Assembly (NCBI GenBank): GCA_023053685.1
Contig: JALIGW010000059.1
Span: 1,798,001-1,862,000, forward strand
Length of the DNA stretch: 64,000 nt
From: Diadophis punctatus similis
Lineage: Eukaryota; Chordata; Lepidosauria; Squamata; Dipsadidae
Reading direction: 5' to 3'
Shown: positions 1-11,600 of the stretch, piece by piece
Position numbering within the stretch: the stretch's first letter is position 1
How the letters are laid out: each line of letters starts with the position of its first letter
The notes under the pieces: model-generated
The model's input: the letters and a program-made list of their open reading frames with translations, nothing else
What the model was told of the DNA's origin: nothing
Databases searched by the model: none
Made by a program: the position numbers and the translations under genes

Positions 1-3000
1 CAGAGCTCAGAAATGAAAAAGAAACACATATCCATGTTCCCCAGGGTCTGGAAAGCCAAAATCTCACAAAATTTTCAGATCCAAGCATTCCCTGAGGAAT
101 TAGCCCAAGCCGTATCATAGAATTTACCTTACGACTCAATTCAGCCCAAAAACCTCACTTTTGACACAGAGCTCAGAAATGAAAAAGAAACACATATCCA
201 TGTTCCCCAGGGTATGGAAAAGCAAATTCCCACACCATTTTCAGATCCAAGCATTCCCTGAGGAATTAGCCCAAGCCGTATCTCATAATTTGCCTTAGGA
301 TTCAATTCAACCAGAAAAGTTCACTTTTGACACAGAGCTCAGAAATGAAAAAGAAACACATATTCATGTTCCCCAGGGTCTGGAAAGCCAAAATCTCACA
401 AAATTTTCAGATCCAAGCATTCCCTGAGGAATTAGCCCAAGCCGTATCATAGAATTTACCTTACGACTCAATTCAGCCTGAAAACCTCACTTTTGACACA
501 GAGCTGAGAAATGAAAAAGAAACACTTATCCATGTTCCCCAGGGTATGGAAAAGCAAATTCCCACACCATTTTCAGATCCGAGCAATCCCTGATGAATTA
601 GCCCAAGCCGTATCATAGAATTTACCTTACGACTCAATTCAGCCCGAAAACCTCACTTTTGACACAGAGCTCAGAAATGAAAAAGAAACACATACAGTAT
701 TCCTGTTCCCTAGGGTCTGGAAAGCCAAATTCTCACACCATTTTCAGATCCGAGCTTTCCCTGTTGAGTTAGCCCAAGCCGTATCTCAGAATTTGCCTTG
801 GGACTCAATTCAGCCAGAAAACTTCACTTTTGACACAGAGCTCAGAAATGAAAAAGAAACACATAGCCATGATCCCCAGGGTGTGGAAAGACAAAATCTC
901 ACACAATTTTCAGATCCGAGCTTTCCCTGAGGAGTTAGCCAAAGGCCTATCTCAGAATTTGCCATAGAAATCAATTCAGCAAGAAACTTCACTTTTGACA
1001 CAGAGGTCAGAAATGAAAAAGAAACACATATCCATGTTCCCCAGGGTGTGGAAAGCCAAATTACCACACTATTTTCAGGTCCTAGTTTTCCCTGAGGAAT
1101 TAGCCAAAGCCGTATCTCATAATTTGCCTTAGGACTCAATTCGGCCAGAAAACTTCACTCTTGACACAGAGCTCAGAAATGAAAAAGAAATACATATTCA
1201 TGTTCCCTAGGGTCGGGAAAGCCAAATTTTCACACCATTTTCAGATCCAAGCATTCCCTGAGGAATTAGCCCAAGCCGTATCATAGAATTTACCTTACGA
1301 CTCAATTCAGCCCGAAAACCTCACTATTGACACAGAGCTCAGAAATGAAAAAGAAATACATATTCATGTTCCCTAGGGTCGGGAAAGCCAAATTCTCACA
1401 CCATTTTCAGATCCGAGCATTCCCTGTGGAGTTAGCCCAAGCCGTATCTCATAATTTGCCTTAGGATTCAATTCAACCAGAAAACTTCACTTTTGACACA
1501 GAGCTCAGAAATGAAAAAGAAACACATATTCATGTTCCCCAGGGTCTGGAAAGCCAAAATCTCACAAAATTTTCAGATCCAAGCATTCCCTGAGGAATTA
1601 GCCCAAGCCATATCATAGAATTTACCTTACGACTCAATTCAGCCCGAAAACCTCTCTTTTGACACAGATCTCAGAAATCAAAAAGAAACACATATCCATG
1701 TTCCCCAGGGTATGGAAAGCCGAATTCCCACACCATTTGCCGATCCGAGCATTCCCTGAGGAATTAGCCCAAGCTGTATCATAGAATTTACCTTACGACT
1801 CAATTCAGCCCGAAAACCTCACTTTTGACACAGAGCTCAGAAATGAAAAAGAAATACATATCCATGTTCCCCAGGGTCTGGAAAGCCAAAATCTCACAAA
1901 ATTTTGAGATCCAAGCATTCCCTGAGGAATTAGCCCAAGCCGTATCATAGAATTTACCTTACGACTCAATTCAGCCCAAAAACCTCACTTTTGACACAGA
2001 GCTCAGAAATGAAAAAGAAACACATATCAATGTTCCCCAGGGTATGGAAAAGCAAATTCCCACACCATTTTCAGATCCAAGCATTCCCTGAGGAATTAGC
2101 CCAAGCCGTATCTCATAATTTGCCTTAGGATTCAATTCAACCAGAAAAGTTCACTTTTGACACAGAGCTCAGAAATGAAAAAGAAACACATATTCATGTT
2201 CCCCAGGGTCTCGAAAGCCAAAATCTCACAAAATTTTCAGATCCAAGCATTCCCTGAGGAATTAGCCCAAGCCGTATCATAGAATTTACCTTACGACTCA
2301 ATTCAGCCCGAAAACCTCTCTTTTGACACAGATCTCAGAAATCAAAAAGAAACACATATCCATGTTCCCCAGGGTATGGAAAGCCGAATTCCCACACCAT
2401 TTGCAGATCCGAGCTTTCCCTGAGGACTTAGCACAAGGCGTTTCTCAGAATTTGCCATAGAACTCAATTCGGCCCGAAAACCTCACTTTTGACATAGAGC
2501 TCAGAAATGAAAAACAAACACATATCCATGTTCCCAAGGGTGTGGAAAGCCAAATTACCACACCATTTTCAGGTCCGAGTTTTCCCTGAGGAATTAGCCC
2601 AAGCCGTATCTCATAATTTGCCTTAGGACTCAATTATAACAGAAAACTTCACTTTTGACAAAGAGCTCAGAAATGAAAAAGAAACACATATTCATGTTCT
2701 CCAGGGTCTGGAAAGCCGGATTCTGACACCATTTTCAGATCCGAGCTTTCCCTGTTGAGTTAGCCCAAGCCGTATCTCAGAATTTGCCTTGGGACTCAAT
2801 TCAGCCAGAAAACTTCACTTTTGACACAGAGCTCAGAAATGAAAAAGAAACACATAGCCATGATCCCCAGGGTGTGGAAAGACAAAATCTCACACAATTT
2901 TCAGATCCGAGCTATCCCTGAGGAGTTAGCCAAAGGCCTATCTCAGAATTTGCCATAGAAATCAATTCAGCCAGAAACTTCACTTTTGACACAGAGGTCA

Positions 3001-6000
3001 GAAATGAAAAAGAAACACATATCCATGTTCCCCAGGGTGTGGAAAGCCAAATTACCACACTATTTTCAGGTCCTAGTTTTCCCTGAGGAATTAGCCCAAG
3101 CAGTATCATAGAATTTACCTTACGACTCAATTCAGCCCGAAAACCTCACGTTCCACACAGAGCTCAGAAATGAAAAAGAAATACATATTCATGTTCCCTA
3201 GGGTCGGGAAAGCCAAATTCTCACACCATTTTCAGATCCGAGCTTTCCCTGTGGAGTTAGCCCAAGCCGTATCTCATAATTTGCCTTAGGATTCAATTCA
3301 ACCAGAAAACTTCACTTTTGACACAGAGCTCAGAAATGAAAAAGAAACACATATTCATGTTCCCCAGGGTCTGGAAAGCCAAAATCTCACAAAATTTTCA
3401 GATCCAAGCATTCCCTGAGGAATTAGCCCAAGCCGTATCATAGAATTTACCTTACGACTCAATTCAGCCAGAAAACCTCTCTTTTGACACAGAGCTCAGA
3501 AATGAAAAAGAAACACATATCCATGTTCCCCAGGGTATGGAAAGCCGAATTCCCACACCATTTGCAGATCCGAGCTTTCCCTGAGGACTTAGCCCAAGGC
3601 GTTTCTCAGAATTTGCCATAGAACTCAATTCAGCCCGAAAACCTCACTTTTGACATAGAGCTCAGAAATGAAAAACAAACACATATCCATGTTCCCCAGG
3701 GTGTGGAAAGCCAAATTACCACACCATTTTCAGGTCCGAGTTTTCCCTGAGGAATTAGCACAAGCCGTATCTCATAATTTGCCTTAGGACTCAATTATAA
3801 CAGAAAACTTCACTTTTGACACAGAGCTCAGAAATGAAAAAGAAACACATATTCATGTTCTCCAGGGTCTGGAAAGCCGAATTCTGACACCATTTTCAGA
3901 TCCGAGCTCTCCCTGAGGAGTTAGCCCAAGCCTTATCATAGAATTTGCCTTTGGACTCAATTCAGCCCGAAAACCTCACTTTTGACACAGAGCTCAGAAA
4001 TGAAAAAGAAACACATATCCATGTTCCCCAGGGTATGGAAAACCGAATTCCCACACCATTTGCCGATCCGAGCATTCCCTGAGGAATTAGCCCAAGCTGT
4101 ATCATAGAATTTACCTTACGACTCAATTCAGCCCAAAAACCTCACTTTTGACACAGAGCTCAGAAATGAAAAAGAAACACATATCCATGTTCCCCAGGGT
4201 ATGGAAAAGCAAATTCCCACACCATTTTCAGATCCGAGCTTTTCCTGTGGATTTAGCCCAAGGCGTATCTCAGAATTCGCCATAGAACTCAATTCACCAG
4301 AAAACTTCACTTTTGACACAAAGCTCAGAAATGAAAAAGAAACACATATTCATGTCCCCCAGGGTCTGAAAAGCCGAATTCTCACACCATTTTCAGATCC
4401 GAGCTTTTCCTGTGGCTTTAGCCCAAGGCGTATCTCAGAATTCGCCATTGAACTCAATTCACCAGAAAACTTCACTTTTGACACAGAGCTCAGAAATGAA
4501 AAAGAAACACATATTCATGTTCCCTACGATCTGAAAAGCCAAAATCTCAAACCATTTTCAGATCCGAGCTTTCCCTGTGGAGTTAGCGCAAGGCGTAACT
4601 CAGAATTTAACTTAGGACTCAATTCAGCCCAAAAACCTCACTTTTGACACAGAGCTCAGAAATGAAAAAGAAACACATATTCATGTTCCCCAGGGTCTGG
4701 AAAGCCAAAATCTCACAAAATTTTCAGATCCAAGCATTCCCTGAGGAATTAGCCCAAGCCGTATCATAGAATTTACCTTACGACTCAATTCAGCCTGAAA
4801 ACCTCACTTTTGACACAGAGCTGAGAAATGAAAAAGAAACACTTATCCATGTTCCCCAGGGTATGGAAAAGCAAATTCCCACACCATTTTCAGATCCGAG
4901 CAATCCCTGATGAATTAGCCCAAGCCGTATCATAGAATTTACCTTACGATTCAATTCAGCCCGAAAACCTCACTTTTGACACAGAGCTCAGAAATGAAAA
5001 AGAAACACATACAGTATTCCTGTTCCCTAGGGTCTGGAAAGCCAAATTCTCACACCATTTTCAGATCCGAGCTTTCCCTGTTGAGTAAGCCCAAGCCGTA
5101 TCTCAGAATTTGCCTTGGGACTCAATTCAGCCAGAAAACTTCACTTTTGACACAGAGCTCAGAAATGAAAAAGAAACACATAGCCATGATCCCCAGGGTG
5201 TGGAAAGACAAAATCTCACACAATTTTCAGATCCGAGCTTTCCCTGAGGAGTTAGCCAAAGGCCTATCTCAGAATTTGCCATAGAAATCAATTCAGCCAG
5301 AAAACTTCACTCTTGACACAGAGCTCAGAAATGAAAAAGAAATACATATTCATGTTCCCTAGGGTCGGGAAAGCCAAATTCTCACACCATTTTCAGATCC
5401 GAGCTTTCCCTGTGGAGTTAGCCCAAGCCGTATCTCATAATTTGCCTTAGGATTCAATTCAGCCAGAAAACTTCACTTTTGACACAGAGCTCAGAAATGA
5501 AAAAGAAACACATAGCCATGATCCCCAGGGTGTGGAAAGACAAAATCTCACACAATTTTCAGATCCGAGCTTTCCCTGAGGAGTTAGCCAAAGGCCTATC
5601 TCAGAATTTGCCATAGAAATCAATTCAGCCAGAAACTTCACTTTTGACACAGAGGTCAGAAATGAAAAAGAAACACATATCCATGTTCCCCAGGGTGTGG
5701 AAAGCCAAATTACCACACTATTTTCAGGTCCTAGTTTTCCCTGAGGAATTAGCCCAAGCCGTATCATAGAATTTACCTTACGACTCAATTCAGCCCGAAA
5801 ACCTCACGTTTGACACAGAGCTCAGAAATGAAAAAGAAATACATATTCATGTTCCCTAGGGTCGGGAAAGCCAAATTCTCACACCATTTTCAGATCCGAG
5901 CTTTCCCTGTGGAGTTAGCCCAAGCCGTATCTCATAATTTGCCTTAGGATTCAATTCAGCCCGAAAACCTCACTTTTGACATAGAGCTCAGAAATGAAAA

Positions 6001-8614
6001 AGAAACACATATTCATGTTCCCCAGGGTCTGGAAAGCCAAAATCTCACAAAATTTTCAGATCCAAGCATTCCCTGAGGAATTAGCCCAAGCCGTATCATA
6101 GAATTTACCTTACGACTCAATTCAGCCAGAAAACCTCTCTTTTGACACAGAGCTCAGAAATGAAAAAGAAACACATATCCATGTTCCCCAGGGTATGGAA
6201 AGCCGAATTCCCACACCATTTGCAGATCCGAGCTTTCCCTGAGGACTTAGCCCAAGGCGTTTCTCAGAATTTGCCATAGAACTCAATTCAGCCCGAAAAC
6301 CTCACTTTTGACATAGAGCTCAGAAATGAAAAACAAACACATATCCATGTTCCCCAGGGTGTGGAAAGCCAAATTACCACACCATTTTCAGGTCCGAGTT
6401 TTCCCTGAGGAATTAGCCCAAGCCGTATCTCATAATTTGCCTTAGGACTCAATTATAACAGAAAACTTCACTTTTGACACAGAGCTCAGAAATGAAAAAG
6501 AAACACATATTCATGTTCTCCAGGGTCTGGAAAGCCGAATTCTGACACCATTTTCAGATCCGAGCTCTCCCTGAGGAATTAGCCCAAGGCGTTTCTCAGA
6601 ATTTGCCATAGAACTCAATTATAACAGAAAACTTCACTTTTGACACAGAGCTCAGAAATGAAATAGAAACACATATTCTTGTTCCCTAGGCTCTGGAAAG
6701 ACAAAATCTCACACAAATTTTAGATCCGAGCTTTCCCTGAGGAGTTAGCCCAAGCCTTATCATAGAATTTGACTTTGGACTCAATTCAGCCCGAAAACCT
6801 CACTTTTGACACAGAGCTCAGAAATGAAAAAGAAACACATATCCATGTTCCCCAGGGTATGGAAAACCGAATTCCCACACCATTTGCCGATCCGAGCATT
6901 CCCTGAGGAATTAGCCCAAGCTGTATCATAGAATTTACCTTACGACTCAATTCAGCCCGAAAACCTCACTTTTGACACAGAGCTCAGAAATGAAAAAGAA
7001 ACACATATCCATGTTCCTCAGGGTCTGGAAAGCCAAAATCTCACAAAATTTTCAGATCCAAGCATTCCCTGAGGAATTAGCCCAAGCCGTATCATAGAAT
7101 TTACCTTACGACTCAATTCAGCCCAAAAACCTCACTTTTGACACAGAGCTCAGAAATGAAAAAGAAACACATATCCATGTTCCCCAGGGTATGGAAAAGC
7201 AAATTCCCACACCATTTTCAGATCCAAGCATTCCCTGAGGAATTAGCCCAAGCCGTATCTCATAATTTGCCTTAGGATTCAATTCAACCAGAAAAGTTCA
7301 CTTTTGACACAGAGCTCAGAAATGAAAAAGAAACACATATTCATGTTCCCCAGGGTCTGGAAAGCCAAAATCTCACAAAATTTTCAGATCCAATCATTCC
7401 CTGAGGAATTAGCCCAAGCCGTATCATAGAATTTACCTTACGACTCAATTCAGCCTGAAAACCTCACTTTTGACACAGAGCTGAGAAATGAAAAAGAAAC
7501 ACTTATCCATGTTCCCCAGGGTATGGAAAAGCAAATTCCCACACCATTTTCAGATCCGAGCAATCCCTGATGAATTAGCCCAAGCCGTATCATAGAATTT
7601 ACCTTACGACTCAATTCAGCCCGAAAACCTCACTTTTGACACAGAGCTCAGAAATGAAAAAGAAACACATACAGTATTCCTGTTCCCTAGGGTCTGGAAA
7701 GCCAAATTCTCACACCATTTTCAGATCCGAGCTTTCCCTGTTGAGTTAGCCCAAGCCGTATCTCAGAATTTGCCTTGGGACTCAATTCAGCCAGAAAACT
7801 TCAATTTTGACACAGAGCTCAGAAATGAAAAAGAAACACATAGCCATGATCCCCAGGGTGTGGAAAGACAAAATCTCATACAATTTTCAGATCCGAGCTT
7901 TCCCTGAGGAGTTAGCCAAAGGCCTATCTCAGAATTTGCCATAGAAATCAATTCAGCCAGAAACTTCACTTTTGACACAGAGGTCAGAAATGAAAAAGAA
8001 ACACATATCCATGTTCCCCAGGGTGTGGAAAGCCAAATTACCACACTATTTTCAGGTCCTAGTTTTCCCTGAGGAATTAGCCCAAGCCGTATCATAGAAT
8101 TTGCCTTAGGACTCAATTCAGCCAGAAAACTTCACTCTTGACACAGAGCTCAGAAATGAAAAAGAAATACATATTCATGTTCCCCAGGGTCGGGAAAGCC
8201 AAATTTTCACACCATTTTCAGATCCGAGCATTCCCTGAGGAATTAGCCCAAGCCGTATCATAGAATTTACCTTACGACTCAATTCAGCCCGAAAACCTCA
8301 CTATTGACACAGAGCTCAGAAATGAAAAAGAAATACATATTCATGTTCCCTAGGGTCGGGAAAGCCAAATTCTCACACCATTTTCAGATCCGAGCATTCC
8401 CTGTGGAGTTAGCCCAAGCCGTATCTCATAATTTGCCTTAGGATTCAATTCAACCAGAAAACTTCACTTTTGACACAGAGCTCAGAAATGAAATAGAAAC
8501 ACATATTCATGTTCCCCAGGGTCTGGAAAGCCAAAATCTCACAAAATTTTCAGATCCAAGCATTCCCTGAGGAATTAGCCCAAGCCGTATCATAGAATTT
8601 ACCTTACGACTCAA
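1..8614. repeat. Heterogeneous left portion of the satellite array
   Basis: Monomers here are a mosaic of the classes seen elsewhere. No one long unit is repeated side by side. Positions 1 to about 1660 match 6978 to about 8640 at offset 6977 (42 monomers plus one 5-bp insertion). This domain has more private substitutions than the rest, for example CATATCAATG near 2027, TCTCGAAAG near 2209, GCCGGATTC near 2716 and GAGCTATCCC near 2910. The pattern fits a less recently homogenised part of the array, which is inference. Confidence 0.75.
4156..4651. repeat. Divergent satellite monomers, two of them 165 bp in tandem
   Basis: Three consecutive monomers (anchors at 4156, 4321 and 4486, next at 4652) differ from every other class in the window. 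They carry GAGCTTTTCCTGTGG, GGCGTATCTCAGAATTCGCC, AACTCAATTCACCAG (one G missing), TTCCCTACGATCTG and GGCGTAACTCAG. The first two are 165 bp. One anchor is mutated to AAGCTC at 4321. Because 165 is divisible by three, the plus-strand frame from 4201 to 4647 stays open for 148 codons with a 55-residue period. I regard that frame as a side effect, not a gene. These look like relic or imported monomers that escaped homogenisation. Confidence 0.85.
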
Positions 8615-11600
8615 TTCAGCCCGAAAACCTCTCTTTTGACACAGATCTCAGAAATCAAAAAGAAACACATATCCATGTTCCCCAGGGTATGGAAAGCCGA
8701 ATTCCCACACCATTTGCAGATCCGAGCTTTCCCTGAGGACTTAGCACAAGGCGTTTCTCAGAATTTGCCATAGAACTCAATTCAGCCCGAAAACCTCACT
8801 TTTGACACAGAGCTCAGAAATGAAAAACAAACACATATCCATGTTCCCCAGGGTGTGGAAAGCCAAATTACCACACCATTTTCAGGTCCGAGTTTTCCCT
8901 GAGGAATTAGCCCAAGCCGTATCTCATAATTTGCCTTAGGACTCAATTATAACAGAAAACTTCACTTTTGACAAAGAGCTCAGAAATGAAAAAGAAACAC
9001 ATATTCATGTTCTCCAGGGTCTGGAAAGCCGAATTCTGACACCATTTTCAGATCCGAGCTTTCCCTGTTGAGTTAGCCCAAGCCGTATCTCAGAATTTGC
9101 CTTGGGACTCAATTCAGCCAGAAAACTTCACTTTTGACACAGAGCTCAGAAATGAAAAAGAAACACATAGCCATGATCCCCAGGGTGTGGAAAGACAAAA
9201 TCTCACACAATTTTCAGATCCGAGCTTTCCCTGAGGAGTTAGCCAAAGGCCTATCTCAGAATTTGCCATAGAAATCAATTCAGCCAGAAACTTCACTTTT
9301 GACACAGAGGTCAGAAATGAAAAAGAAACACATATCCATGTTCCCCAGGGTGTGGAAAGCCAAATTACCACACTATTTTCAGGTCCTAGTTTTCCCTGAG
9401 GAATTAGCCCAAGCCGTATCATAGAATTTACCTTACGACTCAATTCAGCCCGAAAACCTCACGTTTGACACAGAGCTCAGAAATGAAAAAGAAATACATA
9501 TTCATGTTCCCTAGGGTCGGGAAAGCCAAATTCTCACACCATTTTCAGATCCGAGCTTTCCCTGTGGAGTTAGCCCAAGCCGTATCTCATAATTTGCCTT
9601 AGGATTCAATTCAACCAGAAAACTTCACTTTTGACACAGAGCTCAGAAATGAAAAAGAAACACATATTCATGTTCCCCAGGGTCTGGAAAGCCAAAATCT
9701 CACAAAATTTTCAGATCCAAGCATTCCCTGAGGAATTAGCCCAAGCCGTATCATAGAATTTACCTTACGACTCAATTCAGCCAGAAAACCTCTCTTTTGA
9801 CACAGAGCTCAGAAATGAAAAAGAAACACATATCCATGTTCCCCAGGGTATGGAAAGCCGAATTCCCACACCATTTGCAGATCCGAGCTTTCCCTGAGGA
9901 CTTAGCCCAAGGCGTTTCTCAGAATTTGCCATAGAACTCAATTCAGCCCGAAAACCTCACTTTTGACATAGAGCTCAGAAATGAAAAACAAACACATATC
10001 CATGTTCCCCAGGGTGTGGAAAGCCAAATTACCACACCATTTTCAGGTCCGAGTTTTCCCTGAGGAATTAGCCCAAGCCGTATCTCATAATTTGCCTTAG
10101 GACTCAATTATAACAGAAAACTTCACTTTTGACACAGAGCTCAGAAATGAAAAAGAAACACATATTCATGTTCTCCAGGGTCTGGAAAGCCGAATTCTGA
10201 CACCATTTTCAGATCCGAGCTCTCCCTGAGGAGTTAGCCCAAGCCTTATCATAGAATTTGCCTTTGGACTCAATTCAGCCCGAAAACCTCACTTTTGACA
10301 CAGAGCTCAGAAATGAAAAAGAAACACATATTCATGTTCTCCAGGGTCTGGAAAGCCGAATTCTTACACCATTTTCAGATCCGAGCTCTCCCTGAGGAGT
10401 TAGCCCAAGCCTTATCATAGAATTTGCCTTTGTACTCAATTCTGCCCGAAAACCTCACTTTTGACACAGAGCTCAGAAATGAAAAAGAAACACATATCCA
10501 TGTTCCCCAGGGTATGGAAAACCGAATTCCCACACCATTTGCCGATCCGAGCATTCCCTGAGGAATTAGCCCAAGCTGTATCATAGAATTTACCTTACGA
10601 CTCAATTCAGCCCGAAAACCTCACTTTTGACACAGAGCTCAGAAATGAAAAAGAAACACATATCCATGTTCCCCAGGGTCTGGAAAGCCAAAATCTCACA
10701 AAATTTTCAGATCCAAGCATTCCCTGAGGAATTAGCCCAAGCCGTATCTCATAATTTGCCTTAGGATTCAATTCAACCAGAAAAGTTCACTTTTGACACA
10801 GAGCTCAGAAATGAAAAAGAAACACATATTCATGTTCCCCAGGGTCTGGAAAGCCAAAATCTCACAAAATTTTCAGATCCAAGCATTCCCTGAGGAATTA
10901 GCCCAAGCCGTATCATAGAATTTACCTTACGACTCAATTCAGCCAGAAAACCTCTCTTTTGACACAGAGCTCAGAAATGAAAAAGAAACACATATCCATG
11001 TTCCCCAGGGTATGGAAAGCCGAATTCCCACACCATTTGCAGATCCGAGCTTTCCCTGAGGACTTAGCCCAAGGCGTTTCTCAGAATTTGCCATAGAACT
11101 CAATTATAACAGAAAACTTCACTTTTGACACAGAGCTCAGAAATGAAATAGAAACACATATTCTTGTTCCCTAGGCTCTGGAAAGACAAAATCTCACACA
11201 AATTTTAGATACGAGCTTTCCCTGAGGAGTTAGCCCAAGCCTTATCATAGAATTTGACTTTGGACTCAATTCAGCCCGAAAACCTCACTTTTGACACAGA
11301 GCTCAGAAATGAAAAAGAAACACATATCCATGTTCCCCAGGGTATGGAAAACCGAATTCCCACACCATTTGCCGATCCGAGCATTCCCTGAGGAATTAGC
11401 CCAAGCTGTATCATAGAATTTACCTTACGACTCAATTCAGCCCGAAAACCTCACTTTTGACACAGAGCTCAGAAATGAAAAAGAAACACATATCCATGTT
11501 CCCCAGGGTCTGGAAAGCCAAAATCTCACAAAATTTTCAGATCCAAGCATTCCCTGAGGAATTAGCCCAAGCCGTATCATAGAATTTACCTTACGACTCA

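Noticed and set aside
4201..4647. 148-codon plus-strand open frame with 55-residue repeats
   Set aside because: It lies wholly in satellite, exists only because two adjacent monomers are 165 bp, has no plausible start context and resembles no known protein. Treated as a chance frame.
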